Positions 1 to 9,833 of a DNA stretch of 64,000 bases are shown here, in pieces. Numbering within the stretch: position 1 is the first letter of the stretch; each line of letters opens with the position of its first letter. The stretch comes from Chromohalobacter israelensis. GTDB lineage: Bacteria; Pseudomonadota; Gammaproteobacteria; Pseudomonadales; Halomonadaceae. Under the pieces are notes generated by a model. It saw nothing but the letters and a program-made list of their open reading frames with translations. It was not told the DNA's origin and made no database searches. The stretch is from contig JQNW01000003.1 of assembly GCA_000761475.1 (NCBI GenBank), positions 62,001-126,000 on the forward strand, written 5' to 3'. The position numbers and the translations under genes were made by a program.

Positions 1-1
1 C

Positions 2-676
2 CGCTTCATGAACCAGGCGGCCACGCATGCCCTGCGCGATATCGACTGCGTGATCTTCATCGTCGACCGCACCAAGTGGACCGCGGAAGACGACGTGGTG
101 CTGGAAAAGCTCGGCCAGGTCCCCGCGCCGGTGATCCTGGCCGTCAACAAGGTCGATTGGCTCGAGGACAAGAGCAGCCTGCTGCCGTGGCTGGACAGCA
201 TCAGCCGCAAGCGCGAGTTCGCCGCCGTGGTGCCCATCTCGGCCAAGCACGGCACCAACGTGCCGGAGCTCGAGGCCGAGATCGCCCAGCGCCTGCCGGA
301 GAGCGTGCACTATTTCCCGGAAGACCAGATCACCGACAAGAGCCAGCGCTTCCTGGCCGCCGAGCTGGTGCGCGAGAAGGTCATGCGCCAGCTCGGTGAC
401 GAGCTGCCGTACCAGATGACCGTCGAGATCGAGGAATTCAAGGACGACGGCAAGACGCTGCACATCAGCGCGCTGATCATGGTCGAGCGGCCGGGCCAGA
501 AGAAGATCCTGATCGGGGAGCGCGGCGAGCGCATCAAGAGCATCGGACGCGAGGCCCGCCTGGAGATGGAGCGCGCCTTCGACGCCAAGGTCATGCTCAA
601 CCTGTGGGTGAAGGTCAAGCGTGGCTGGTCCGACGACGACCGTGCCCTGAAGAGCCTCGGCTACGATCTCGACTGA
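2..676 (+). CDS. era: GTPase Era, C-terminal part (5' end outside window)
   Basis: Era is a GTPase that binds the 3' end of 16S rRNA and helps mature the 30S subunit. The open frame enters from the left edge, so the P-loop and switch regions are missing. What remains (about 224 residues) shows the G4 motif NKVD near residue 49 and the G5-like SAKHGT. The C-terminal KH domain includes [21 protein letters not shown], of which the GERG loop contacts RNA. The protein ends in GYDLD, as usual for gammaproteobacterial Era. recO follows at once, as in the conserved rnc-era-recO-pdxJ operon. Confidence 0.97.
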   Translation, partial: RFMNQAATHALRDIDCVIFIVDRTKWTAEDDVVLEKLGQVPAPVILAVNKVDWLEDKSSLLPWLDSISRKREFAAVVPISAKHGTNVPELEAEIAQRLPESVHYFPEDQITDKSQRFLAAELVREKVMRQLGDELPYQMTVEIEEFKDDGKTLHISALIMVERPGQKKILIGERGERIKSIGREARLEMERAFDAKVMLNLWVKVKRGWSDDDRALKSLGYDLD

Positions 677-706
677 TTGCGCCCACCACGGCGCGGAGAT
701 GCCGCG

Positions 707-1411
707 ATGACGCCCGAACCGGCCTTTTTGCTGCACAAGCGTGCCTACCGCGAGACCAGTGCCATCGTCGAGCTGCTGACCCTCGGCCAGGGACGCGTGC
801 GTGCCGTGGCCCAGGGCGTGCAACGCGGTGGCAGCAAGGCGCGCGGTATCCTGCAGCCGTTCTCGCCGTTGCATGTCACCTGGAGCGGCAACGGCGACCT
901 CAAGCGCCTGCGCCTGCTCGAAAGCCAGGGAAGTGCGGCCCTGCTGGCCGGCGAGGGCCTGCTCTGCGGCGTCTATGCCAACGAACTCCTGGCGCGTACG
1001 CTGCCGCTGGAATACCCGGCGGGCGAGGTGTTCTCGCTGTACGCGCTGACCCTCGAGGCACTGCCATCCCCGGCCAAGCGTGCCGGTGCGTTGAGACGCC
1101 TGGAGATCACCCTGCTCGAGACCCTGGATGCCGCCCCGCGCTTCGTCGACGAGCAGGAGGGGCCGCTGGATGCCTTCACCCATTACCGCTACCATCCCGA
1201 CCAGCGCTGTTTCCGCGCGGTGCCCGCCGGCAATGGCGGTATCGACGGGCGAAGCCTCAAGTGGCTGGCGCGGGGCGACTGGGAAGAACCCGGCCTGGCG
1301 GGCGTTGCCAAGCAGGTCACCCGGGCGGCCCTGGCGCCGTTGCTGGGCGAGCGTCCGCTGCGCTCGCGGGAGTTGATGCGTCGGCTGGCCGAGCGTCGAC
1401 GCGCTCACTAG
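707..1411 (+). CDS. recO: DNA repair protein RecO
   Basis: RecO loads RecA onto SSB-coated single-stranded DNA in the RecFOR pathway. The 234-residue product opens with an OB-fold ([21 protein letters not shown], then [19 protein letters not shown]), followed by a helical domain. The size is typical of gammaproteobacterial RecO. The frame can be extended to a TTG at 677, but the ATG at 707 has a GGAGA Shine-Dalgarno about 8 nt upstream and gives the normal N-terminus. It lies 30 nt downstream of era and is presumably cotranscribed. Confidence 0.95.
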   Translation: MTPEPAFLLHKRAYRETSAIVELLTLGQGRVRAVAQGVQRGGSKARGILQPFSPLHVTWSGNGDLKRLRLLESQGSAALLAGEGLLCGVYANELLARTLPLEYPAGEVFSLYALTLEALPSPAKRAGALRRLEITLLETLDAAPRFVDEQEGPLDAFTHYRYHPDQRCFRAVPAGNGGIDGRSLKWLARGDWEEPGLAGVAKQVTRAALAPLLGERPLRSRELMRRLAERRRAH

Positions 1412-1475
1412 GCTCTGCTCCAGATCTGAACCTCACACCTCCACCGTTCCACCCTTCATTGCCGAGGAATCCGTC

Positions 1476-2294
1476 ATGCATCCGCCACGTATCCTGTTGG
1501 GCGTCAACATCGACCACATCGCCACGCTGCGTCAGGCACGCGGCACGCGTTACCCCGATCCCGTGCAGGCGGCCATGCTGGCCGAGGAGGCCGGTGCCGA
1601 CGGCATCACGCTGCACCTGCGCGAGGACCGCCGCCACATCCAGGAGCGTGACGTGCGCGTGCTCGCCGAGACGCTGGCGACGCGCATGAACCTGGAAATG
1701 GCGGTCACCGAGGAAATGATCGCCTTCGCCGAGACGCTGCGTCCCGCCAACGTCTGCCTGGTGCCGGAGAAGCGCGAGGAACTGACCACCGAGGGCGGGC
1801 TCGATGTCGTCGGGGCCTGCGAGCGCGTGGGCGACGCCTGCCGGCGTCTGGCCGCGGCGGGCTGCGAGGTATCGCTGTTCATCGACCCGGAACCCGCGCA
1901 GATCCAGGCCGCGTACGAGCTGGGAGCGCCGACCGTCGAGCTGCATACCGGGGCGTATGCCGAGGCCAGCGGCGATGCCCAGCGCGTCGAGTACCAGCGC
2001 CTGGTGGCGGCCGCGGAAATGGCCTTCGAACTGGGACTGACGGTCAATGCCGGGCACGGCCTGCATTACCACAACGTCGAGGCGATTGCCGCGATTCCCG
2101 GCATCCACGAGCTGAACATCGGGCACGCCATCATCGCCCGGGCGCTGTTCGTGGGCCTCAAGGAAGCCGTCGCCGAGATGAAGCGTCTCGCCATCGCCGG
2201 GCAGGAAGCCGGTGTCATGGCCCAGCTGGATGCCCACGAGCACGAGCACGAACACGACCATGACCACGACGAGGCCGGCGGCTGCTGCGGCTGA
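1476..2294 (+). CDS. pdxJ: Pyridoxine 5'-phosphate synthase PdxJ with His-rich tail
   Basis: PdxJ condenses 1-deoxy-xylulose 5-phosphate with 3-amino-2-oxopropyl phosphate to make pyridoxine 5'-phosphate. Family motifs are [18 protein letters not shown] at the N-terminus, [21 protein letters not shown]-like [16 protein letters not shown], and the glycine-rich [12 protein letters not shown]. The protein has 272 residues; typical PdxJ is about 240-250. The extra length is a tail rich in His, Glu and Asp ([19 protein letters not shown]), a likely metal-binding extension. It sits 64 nt after recO, the usual neighbour. Confidence 0.97.
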   Translation: MHPPRILLGVNIDHIATLRQARGTRYPDPVQAAMLAEEAGADGITLHLREDRRHIQERDVRVLAETLATRMNLEMAVTEEMIAFAETLRPANVCLVPEKREELTTEGGLDVVGACERVGDACRRLAAAGCEVSLFIDPEPAQIQAAYELGAPTVELHTGAYAEASGDAQRVEYQRLVAAAEMAFELGLTVNAGHGLHYHNVEAIAAIPGIHELNIGHAIIARALFVGLKEAVAEMKRLAIAGQEAGVMAQLDAHEHEHEHDHDHDEAGGCCG

Positions 2295-2297
2295 ACC

Positions 2298-5090
2298 TCA
2301 GGGCGTCGACCAGTGTCGCGCCTGCCATTCGCGCAGGCGCTCGATCGCGGCCTGGAGCGCCGGGTAGAGTTCCCGACAGCCGTCCAGCCCCTGAGCCTTG
2401 AAGCGTGTTTCCAGGGTCTCCGCCAGGAGGGCCAGCTGCGGCACGCCACAGTAGCGGCAGGCGCCATTGAGCCGGTGGACGTGCTCGTGAAAGGCCTCCG
2501 CATCCTGCGCGATCCACGCCTCGTGGATCGCGCGTTCGCTGTCGTCCAGATGCTCGAACAGCAGGCCCAGCATGTCGTTGGCCAGGTTCTCCCGGCCGCC
2601 CGCCATGCGAATTCCCAGCTGCATGTCGACCACCGGTAGCTCCTCGCTGGCGGTCTCGTCCTCCGTGACGGACGTCGCCGGCTCGTGGGGAGCCGACTCG
2701 GAGGACGTCGTGGGGGCGGGTGTCGCCGCGCCGGTGACCACGTCAGAGGCGGTGCCGGCAGGCGCCACTGGCGTGCCCTGGCCGGGAGCATCGGCCAGGT
2801 GACGCTCGAGCATGGCATCGAGCGCGGGTTCGCGAATCGGCTTGATCAGACAGTCGCTCATGCCGTCGCGCAACAGCTGCTGGCGTTCTTCCTCCAGAGC
2901 ATGCGCGGTCAGCGCCACGATGGGGCAGCGCTGCCACTCGTCGCCCAGGTCGCGCAGTGCCCGCATGGTCTCCACGCCGTTCATCCCCGGCATTTGAATA
3001 TCCATCAGCACCAGGGCCACGGGCTCGCTCTGCGCCATGGCCAGTGCTTCCTCGCCGCTGCCGGCCAGCAACGGCGTCAGGCCGCGGTCCTGCAACAGCT
3101 CCTTGACCAGCAGGCGGTTGGACGGCGTGTCGTCGACCACCAGCACCTTGCGCGGCGAGACGCCGGCGTTCGGGGCAGGCAGGGCGCTGGGGACATCGTC
3201 CGCCAGCAGCAGGGCGCTCAGCGCGTTGCCCAGGCTGCGCCGCGAGACCGGCTTGGTGGTGATCTCGCCGCCGTGGGGCAAGGCCAGGTCGGGGATCTCG
3301 AAGGGATCGGCGTTGACCAGCAGCAGGCCGGGGCATTTGCAGTGATCGAGAACATCACGCCAGGCACTGATCTCGCGCGGCCGCAGGTCGTCCTGGGTCA
3401 ACCCCAGCACCAGCAGGTCGAGATCCGGCGTCGAGCTCGAACACGCCTCGCGGGAGCTCAGGGGCACGACCCGGGCGTGCCAGCGTTCGAGCAGGTGGGT
3501 CAGGGCATGGCGGCTGGCGGGATGGGCCTCGAACAGCCCGATGCGACAGCCGCTCAGGTTCACTTCGGGGAGGCGCTCGCGCTGCTGGGTGGCGATCAAC
3601 GTCAGGGTGAAGGTGAAGGTCGTGCCTTCACCACTTTCGCTTTCGACGTCGATATCGCCGCCCATCTGTTCGACCAGGCGCTTGCTGATCATCAGCCCGA
3701 GGCCGGTGCCGCCGTACTTGCGCGAGCGGCTGGCATCGCCCTGGCTGAAGGCTTGAAAGAGCCGCTCGCGGCTCGGCAGGTCGAGCCCGATGCCGGTGTC
3801 GCGCACGCTGATGCGCAGCTTGGAACTGGTGGCATTGAGGTCGTCGAGCATGATGCGCACCACGACCTCGCCGCGCTCGGTGAACTTGACGGCGTTGTTG
3901 ACCAGATTGGTGAGTATCTGCTTGATGCGCAGGGGATCGCCCAGCAATTGATCGGGCACGTCGTCGTAGACCAGCCCGAGCAGATGCAGGCTCTTGCGTT
4001 GCGCGGTGGGGGCCTGGAGCCCCAGCACTTCATCGACCAGCGTCACCATGTCCACCGGCACGGTTTCCAGCTCGAGCTTGCCCGCCTCGATCTTGGAGAA
4101 ATCCAGCACATCGCTGATCAGCGACAGCAGATTGTCCGACGCCGTCTGCACCTGTTCGAGCCATTCCCGCTGGCGGCTGTCCAGGGCGCTGCGGCCGAGC
4201 AGCTGGCAGAAGCCGATGATGCCGTTGAGCGGCGTGCGGATTTCATGGCTGATGTTGGCCAGGAACTGGGACTTGATGCGGTTGGCTTCCAGGGCGCGCC
4301 GGTGCGCCATGTCAAGCTCGATGTTCTTGACTTCGATGGTTTCCATCGACTCGCGCAGGTCGAAGGTGGTCTGGTCGATCTGCGCCTGGGTATCCTCGCG
4401 CTGGCGCATCATCTGCTCGCCCAGGGCGTTGAGCTGGTGGCCCAGCGTGACCAGCTCGCGCGAGCCGCGCGGTGTCAGGCGCGCACTGAAATCGCCGCCG
4501 TGGAGACGCTCGAGCAACGTGATGTGCCGTTGCAGCGGCGCCGTGAGCCGGCGGCTCAGGGGGTAGGCGATCAGAAACAGCACCAGGCCGAGCACCAGGC
4601 CGGCCATGCCGTGGCTGGCCAGCTGCCGGTAAAACGTCAGCGTCAGCGCCGTGGTGCCCAGGTCGACGTCGAGCCAATACGCGGTGCCGGCGTTTCCTCG
4701 TATCCCCGCCGGGGACCCCAGCGGCTGGAGCCAGCGCCAGCGCGTCTCGGCTTCCTGCAGCGCACTCCGGTCGGGCATGGGCAGCGCGGGGGCTGGCTGG
4801 GTTTCCCCCAGGCTGAGCACGGCGTCGCCGTCGGCAGCGCGCACGCTGACGGCAGCGACCTCGTCGATGTCCAGCAGACGCTGGGCGAGCCGCCGCAGAT
4901 GGTCGTCCCGTCCCTCTTCCAGGGCCAGCGAGACGGCGGGTGCCAGGGTCGCGGTGACATCGGCGATGCGTGTCACCAGCGCCTGGCGTACCTGCTGGCG
5001 CTCCATGTAGATATCGTAGGCGCCGTAGATCAGCCCCACGCTCAGGGGCAGGCCCAGCAGCAACAGCAATAAGCGCAGTCGTAGCGACAT
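2298..5090 (-). CDS. gacS: Hybrid sensor histidine kinase GacS/BarA
   Basis: This 930-residue kinase would phosphorylate a GacA/UvrY-type regulator that controls CsrA/RsmA small RNAs. Order: transmembrane segment near residues 7-25; periplasmic region; second membrane segment (about 160-180); HAMP; HisKA with the H-box SHEIRTPLNG (His282); HATPase with NLVNNAVKF and DTGIGL; a degenerate receiver; a true receiver VLVVDDTP...LVLMDIQMPG (Asp697); and a C-terminal Hpt with HRLNG (His872). The start is placed at MSLRLRLL because AAGGGA precedes it by about 8 nt. An upstream in-frame ATG at 5132 lacks these signals. Its position beside cysM, rlmD, relA and mazG matches the pseudomonad gacS locus. 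Confidence 0.93.
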   Translation of the reverse strand: MSLRLRLLLLLLGLPLSVGLIYGAYDIYMERQQVRQALVTRIADVTATLAPAVSLALEEGRDDHLRRLAQRLLDIDEVAAVSVRAADGDAVLSLGETQPAPALPMPDRSALQEAETRWRWLQPLGSPAGIRGNAGTAYWLDVDLGTTALTLTFYRQLASHGMAGLVLGLVLFLIAYPLSRRLTAPLQRHITLLERLHGGDFSARLTPRGSRELVTLGHQLNALGEQMMRQREDTQAQIDQTTFDLRESMETIEVKNIELDMAHRRALEANRIKSQFLANISHEIRTPLNGIIGFCQLLGRSALDSRQREWLEQVQTASDNLLSLISDVLDFSKIEAGKLELETVPVDMVTLVDEVLGLQAPTAQRKSLHLLGLVYDDVPDQLLGDPLRIKQILTNLVNNAVKFTERGEVVVRIMLDDLNATSSKLRISVRDTGIGLDLPSRERLFQAFSQGDASRSRKYGGTGLGLMISKRLVEQMGGDIDVESESGEGTTFTFTLTLIATQQRERLPEVNLSGCRIGLFEAHPASRHALTHLLERWHARVVPLSSREACSSSTPDLDLLVLGLTQDDLRPREISAWRDVLDHCKCPGLLLVNADPFEIPDLALPHGGEITTKPVSRRSLGNALSALLLADDVPSALPAPNAGVSPRKVLVVDDTPSNRLLVKELLQDRGLTPLLAGSGEEALAMAQSEPVALVLMDIQMPGMNGVETMRALRDLGDEWQRCPIVALTAHALEEERQQLLRDGMSDCLIKPIREPALDAMLERHLADAPGQGTPVAPAGTASDVVTGAATPAPTTSSESAPHEPATSVTEDETASEELPVVDMQLGIRMAGGRENLANDMLGLLFEHLDDSERAIHEAWIAQDAEAFHEHVHRLNGACRYCGVPQLALLAETLETRFKAQGLDGCRELYPALQAAIERLREWQARHWSTP

Positions 5091-5169
5091 TCCGACGTTC
5101 CCTTCGTTTTCCCCGCCGGCAGTATGCCACACTCGCCGGGTTCGCCTGTCGCCGACGGGCCGTCCCGGA

Positions 5170-5175
5170 TATAAT
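5170..5175 (+). promoter_or_regulatory. Perfect TATAAT hexamer upstream of cysM
   Basis: A consensus -10 hexamer stands in the 181-base divergent spacer between gacS (start 5090) and cysM (start 5272). No convincing -35 hexamer is visible 16-18 nt upstream, so this is only a candidate cysM promoter. Confidence 0.35.
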
Positions 5176-5271
5176 CAGGGGCATCGAACACCCGACGGAT
5201 GAGTGCCGAAACGCCGTGTGCCGGTCACGCGAGACGTAACGGCGTTCGTCGTGCCAGTAAAGGATGAACCC

Positions 5272-6168
5272 ATGCAATTCCCCACTCTCGCGGATGCGGT
5301 CGGTCACACGCCGCTGGTGCGTTTGACGCGGCTTCAGGCAGGGCGCAACAACACGCTACTGGCCAAGCTGGAAGGCAACAACCCGGCCGGTTCGGTCAAG
5401 GATCGACCGGCCCTGTCGATGCTCGGCGAGGCCGAGGCGCGTGGCGAGATCCGCCCCGGCGACACCCTGATCGAAGCGACCTCGGGCAACACCGGGATCG
5501 CGCTGGCCATGGCGGCGGCGGTCAAGGGCTACCACATGGTGCTGATCATGCCGGAAAGCGCCTCCAGCGAGCGCAAGCAGGCCATGGCGGCCTACGGCGC
5601 GCAGTTGATCGAGGTGACCAAGGAGGCGGGCATGGAAGGCGCCCGCGACCTGGCCGACGAGATGATCGCGCGCGGCGAGGGGAAACCGCTCAACCAGTTC
5701 GCCAATCCGGACAACCCGTTGTCGCACTATCGCACCACCGGACCGGAAATCTGGGAACAGACCGGCGGCCGGATAACGCATTTCGTCAGCTCGATGGGCA
5801 CCACCGGCACCATCATGGGCACGTCGCGCTACCTCAAGGAGCAGCGTGCCGACATTCAGATCGTCGGCCTGCAGCCTGCCGACGGTGCGAGCATTGCCGG
5901 CATCCGCCGCTGGCCGCGCGAATACCTGCCGAGCATCTTCGATGCCTCGCGGGTCGATGTCACGCTGGATATCGGCCAGCAGGAAGCCGAGGAGCACATG
6001 CGCCTGCTCGCCCGCAAGGAAGGCATCCTGGCGGGCGTCTCCTCCGGCGGCGCGCTGGCGGGGGCGCTGCGGATCGCCGAGCAGGTGGAAAACGCGGTGA
6101 TCGTGTTCATCGTCTGCGACCGTGGCGACCGTTACCTGTCCACCGGCCTGTTCGCCCCGGAGCGCTGA
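5272..6168 (+). CDS. cysM: Cysteine synthase B (O-acetylserine sulfhydrylase)
   Basis: This PLP enzyme makes cysteine from O-acetylserine and sulfide or thiosulfate. The 298-residue product has the Schiff-base lysine in PAGSVKDRPA (Lys43), the substrate loop EATSGNTGIALA, the glycine-rich phosphate site SSMGTTGTIMG, and a C-terminal VFIVCDRGDRYLSTGLF. The motif RPALSM and overall length fit CysM better than CysK. The start ATG at 5272 has AAAGGA about 7 nt upstream; the same frame is open back to 5203 without a ribosome site. It is divergent from gacS and only 1 nt before rlmD. Confidence 0.94.
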   Translation: MQFPTLADAVGHTPLVRLTRLQAGRNNTLLAKLEGNNPAGSVKDRPALSMLGEAEARGEIRPGDTLIEATSGNTGIALAMAAAVKGYHMVLIMPESASSERKQAMAAYGAQLIEVTKEAGMEGARDLADEMIARGEGKPLNQFANPDNPLSHYRTTGPEIWEQTGGRITHFVSSMGTTGTIMGTSRYLKEQRADIQIVGLQPADGASIAGIRRWPREYLPSIFDASRVDVTLDIGQQEAEEHMRLLARKEGILAGVSSGGALAGALRIAEQVENAVIVFIVCDRGDRYLSTGLFAPER

Positions 6169-6169
6169 G

Positions 6170-7597
6170 ATGGCGATGCTGGGCAAACGGCGTCCACCGC
6201 GCACCGCCAACGAACGCGTGCGTCGGGAGCGCGGGTCGGCAACACGGCGCGACGACGCGACTGCCGACGGCCTGTCCATCGAGCGTCTGGCGCACGATGG
6301 GCGCGGCGTGGCGCGCGACCCGCACGGCAAGACGGTCTTCGTGGACCAGGCCCTGCCCGGCGAACGGGTACGGGTCGCCGTGCATCGTCAACGCAAGCGC
6401 TTCGACGAGGCGCACGTCGTCGAGCGCCTGGCGACGTCCCCCGAGCGGGCGACGCCGCCTTGTGCGTATTACGGGCGCTGCGGCGGCTGCGATCTGCAGC
6501 ATCTCGACCTCGAGGCGCAACGCGAGCACAAGCGCCGCACGCTGGACGAGCTGTTCACCCGTCAGGGTCTGACCCTGCCCGAGATAGAGGTGCTGGCCGG
6601 CGAAGGGCTGGCATACCGGCGCCGGGCGCGCCTGGGCGTCAAATGCGATGCCGAAGGTACACCGCACCTGGGGTTTCGCGCCCGAGGCAGCGAGCACTTG
6701 ATCGATATCGACAGCTGCGTGGTGCTCGAGCCCGTGCTGTCACGGCTGATCGCGCCGCTGCGTGCATGCCTGGTGCAGCTGGAAGCGCCCCGGCGCGTGG
6801 GTCACATCGAGTTGATCGCCACCGCCGAGGGCGCTTGCGTGGTGGTGCGTCAGCTCCGCGAGGTGCCCGGCGACGAAGCCCGCTGGCGCCGGTTCGCCGC
6901 CGAGCACGATGTCACCCTGGCCTGGCGGGTGGGACGCGAGACGCCGACGTTGCGCTGGCTGCACGCGCCGCGCGGCGAGGCCCTGCATGTCACCCTGGCA
7001 CTGGACGACACCACGCTGTCGCTCGGCTGCGTGCCGGGCGATTTCCTGCAGATCAACGCCGACGTCAATGCCCGCCTGGTGCGCACGGCCCTGGCCTGGC
7101 TCGCGCCACGCGGGGAAGAGCGCGTCCTCGATCTGTTCGCCGGCGTGGGCAACTTCACGCTCGCGCTGGCGCCCCGCGTCGCGTCGATCACCGGCATCGA
7201 GGGCAGCCCCGCGATGGTCGAGCGTCTCGCCGACAATGCACGTCGCGCCGGGCTGCACCAGGTCGGTGCACAACAGGCCGATCTGGCCACCCAGGTACCG
7301 GATGTCGCGGCGGTCGATTGGGTGATCATGGACCCGCCGCGCGGCGGGGCGGAGGCCCTGTGCCGCGCGCTCGCCGACAGTCCGGTGACGACGCTGCTCT
7401 ACGTCTCCTGCGATCCCGCGGCGCTGGCACGCGATGCGGCACGCCTTGTGCAAGGCGGCTACCGTATCCAGCGCGCCGCGCTGGCCGACATGTTTCCACA
7501 CACCGCGCATTTGGAATCGATGCTGCTACTGACCCGCGACACGCCGCGCGGTCGGTCCACATCCGTAGAAAGGGAAGATCATGGTCAAGGTCCGTGA
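6170..7597 (+). CDS. rlmD: 23S rRNA (uracil-1939-C5)-methyltransferase
   Basis: RlmD (RumA) is an iron-sulfur, SAM-dependent enzyme that methylates U1939 of 23S rRNA. The 475-residue protein has an N-terminal TRAM domain (GRGVARDPHGKTVFVDQALPGE), cluster cysteines in CAYYGRCGGC plus an earlier and a later Cys, the SAM motif VLDLFAGVGNFTLALA, and the nucleophile region LLYVSCDPAALARD. GGAG lies 7 nt before the ATG, which follows the cysM stop by one base. Its 3' end overlaps relA by 17 nt, so cysM-rlmD-relA-mazG looks like one transcription unit. Confidence 0.95.
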   Translation: MAMLGKRRPPRTANERVRRERGSATRRDDATADGLSIERLAHDGRGVARDPHGKTVFVDQALPGERVRVAVHRQRKRFDEAHVVERLATSPERATPPCAYYGRCGGCDLQHLDLEAQREHKRRTLDELFTRQGLTLPEIEVLAGEGLAYRRRARLGVKCDAEGTPHLGFRARGSEHLIDIDSCVVLEPVLSRLIAPLRACLVQLEAPRRVGHIELIATAEGACVVVRQLREVPGDEARWRRFAAEHDVTLAWRVGRETPTLRWLHAPRGEALHVTLALDDTTLSLGCVPGDFLQINADVNARLVRTALAWLAPRGEERVLDLFAGVGNFTLALAPRVASITGIEGSPAMVERLADNARRAGLHQVGAQQADLATQVPDVAAVDWVIMDPPRGGAEALCRALADSPVTTLLYVSCDPAALARDAARLVQGGYRIQRAALADMFPHTAHLESMLLLTRDTPRGRSTSVEREDHGQGP

Positions 7598-9833
7598 AGA
7601 CCAGCCGTTGACGCAGACCGGCGAGGTCGATATCGCATTGTGGCTCAAGCGCCTCCAGGACGATGTCGCGCTGCGCGATGTCGAGGAGTTGCGCGAGGCC
7701 TGCGAGCTGGCCCGGCACCTGGCGTACAACGCGGAAAAGCCTCACCACAACTGGGCGGAGCCGGCCTCGAGCTTTCGCACCGGCCTGGAAATGGCCGATA
7801 TCCTGGGCGAGCTCAAGCTCGATCAGGCGATTCTCGAGGCGGCCGTGCTGTATCGCGCGGTACGCGAGGGACTGATCACGCTGGAAGCCATCGAGAAGCG
7901 CTTCGGCGCCGAGGTGGCCTCGCTGATCGACGGCGTCCTGCATATGGCGGCGATCAGCCAGCTGCAGGCGCCTCGCCAGGGCCTGTCGCAGCACAACCAG
8001 CAGGAAAACCTGCGCAAGATGCTGGTGGCCATGGTCGACGACGTGCGCGTGGCCCTGATCAAGATCGCCGAGCGTACCTGCGCCTTGCGCATGGTGCGCG
8101 ACGCCCCGCGCGAAAAGCGCCTGCGCGTGGCCCGCGAGGTCTTCGACATCTACGCGCCGCTGGCCCACCGCCTGGGCATCGGGCAGCTCAAGTGGGAGCT
8201 CGAGGACCTGTCGTTCCGCTACCTGCAGGAGGACGACTACAAGGCCATCGCCAAGCAGCTGGCCGAGAAGCGCCTCGACCGCGACCGCTACATTCACGAC
8301 GTGGTGGAGACCCTCAAGGGGCTTCTCGATCAGCAGGGCATCGCCCCGTACGACGTCGACGGGCGTGCCAAGCACATCTATTCGATCTGGCGCAAGATGC
8401 AGCGCAAGCACATCGACTTCTCCCAGGTGTACGACGTGCGCGCGGTGCGCATTCTGGTGCCGGAAGTCGCCGATTGCTATACCGCGCTGGGCATCGTGCA
8501 TTCGCGCTGGCACCACGTGCCGCACGAGTTCGACGACTACATCGCCAATCCCAAGCGCAACGGCTATCAGTCGCTGCATACCGCGGTGATCGGCCCGGAG
8601 AACAAGGTGCTGGAGATCCAGATTCGCACCTTCGCCATGCACGAGGAGGCCGAGCTCGGGGTATGCGCCCACTGGCGCTACAAGGGCCACGACGTCGACT
8701 CCAAGAGCCGCAGCTACGAAGAAAAGATCGCCTGGCTGCGCCAGGTGCTGGAATGGCAGGAAGAGGTCGGCGAGCTGGGCGATCTGCGTGAAGGGCTCTC
8801 CAGCGACGTGGCGCCGGACCGCATCTACGTCTTCACGCCGGACGGCCATGTCATCGACATGCCCAAGGTCGCCACGCCCATCGACTTCGCCTACCGCGTG
8901 CACACCGAGATCGGGCACCGCTGCCGCGGCGCCAAGGTCGACGGGCGCATCGTGCCGCTGACCTATCGCCTCGAGACCGGCCAGCAGGTCGAGATCCTGA
9001 CCGCCACCAAGGGCGGGCCGAGTCGCGACTGGCTCAACCCCAACCTGGGCTACGTCAAGACCTCGCGGGCGCGGGCCAAGATCCAGTCATGGTTCAAGTA
9101 CCAGGCGCGCAGCCAGAACCTCGAGGAAGGGCGCACCTTGTTCGAGAAGGCGTTCCGGCGCCTGGACATCGAGGGCGTGGATTTCGACGCCCTGGCGCAG
9201 GCCGTCAATTACCAGACGGTCGACGACATGTACGCCGCCATCGGCGCCGGCGACCTGCGTATCGGTCAGGTGCTGCATCAGGCGCAGCAGCTCTTCGGCG
9301 ATACCGACGACCAGGAGCAGCTCGACCGCCTGCTGGCCAAGCCGCGGAGGACCACGAAGGAGGCGGTGGACGACATCACCGTGCTCGGCGTCGGCAATCT
9401 CAAGACCTCGATGGCCAACTGCTGCCATCCGGTGCCCGGCGATCAGATCGTCGGCTACATCACCCAGGGGCGCGGCGTCACCATCCACCGCCAGGATTGC
9501 CCCAACATCCTGCAGTTGCGCGCCGAGGAGCCGCGTCGCATCGTCGACGTGGAGTGGGGCAACGCCAGCGCCCAGTACCCGGTGGACATCGAGATCGAGG
9601 CCTGGGATCGCTCGGGGCTGTTGCGCGACGTCACGCACATCCTCACGGGCGACCGCATCAACGTGCTGTCGGTCAACACGCTCACCGACAAGCACGACAA
9701 CCTGGCGCGCATGAAGATCACCCTGGAAGTCGAGGGACTCGAGGCGCTGGAGCGTATCTTTTCGCGGATTCAGCAACTGCCCAACGTCATCGACGTCAAG
9801 CGGCTGCGCAGCGGAGGAGGCAAGCAGGCATGA
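7581..9833 (+). CDS. relA: GTP pyrophosphokinase RelA
   Basis: RelA makes (p)ppGpp when uncharged tRNA stalls the ribosome. The 750-residue protein has a pseudo-hydrolase domain: the HD motif of Rel/SpoT is replaced by residues such as LYRAVREG, as expected for a synthetase-only enzyme. The synthetase domain follows (DVRAVRILV, NPKRNGYQSLHTAV, ELGVCAHWRYK), then a TGS domain (IYVFTPDGHVIDMPKVATP), a zinc-finger/RIS region with NCCHPVPGD, and a C-terminal ACT domain (RSGLLRDVTHIL...). It overlaps rlmD by 17 nt and mazG by 4 nt (ATGA). Confidence 0.96.
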   Translation: MVKVREDQPLTQTGEVDIALWLKRLQDDVALRDVEELREACELARHLAYNAEKPHHNWAEPASSFRTGLEMADILGELKLDQAILEAAVLYRAVREGLITLEAIEKRFGAEVASLIDGVLHMAAISQLQAPRQGLSQHNQQENLRKMLVAMVDDVRVALIKIAERTCALRMVRDAPREKRLRVAREVFDIYAPLAHRLGIGQLKWELEDLSFRYLQEDDYKAIAKQLAEKRLDRDRYIHDVVETLKGLLDQQGIAPYDVDGRAKHIYSIWRKMQRKHIDFSQVYDVRAVRILVPEVADCYTALGIVHSRWHHVPHEFDDYIANPKRNGYQSLHTAVIGPENKVLEIQIRTFAMHEEAELGVCAHWRYKGHDVDSKSRSYEEKIAWLRQVLEWQEEVGELGDLREGLSSDVAPDRIYVFTPDGHVIDMPKVATPIDFAYRVHTEIGHRCRGAKVDGRIVPLTYRLETGQQVEILTATKGGPSRDWLNPNLGYVKTSRARAKIQSWFKYQARSQNLEEGRTLFEKAFRRLDIEGVDFDALAQAVNYQTVDDMYAAIGAGDLRIGQVLHQAQQLFGDTDDQEQLDRLLAKPRRTTKEAVDDITVLGVGNLKTSMANCCHPVPGDQIVGYITQGRGVTIHRQDCPNILQLRAEEPRRIVDVEWGNASAQYPVDIEIEAWDRSGLLRDVTHILTGDRINVLSVNTLTDKHDNLARMKITLEVEGLEALERIFSRIQQLPNVIDVKRLRSGGGKQA

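Noticed and set aside
2685-5072. Long open frame (about 795 codons) antisense to the hybrid sensor kinase
   Set aside because: It is a composition effect of GC-rich coding DNA. The translation is rich in Gln, Gly, Ala and His without any motif, while the reverse strand has complete HisKA, receiver and Hpt domains.
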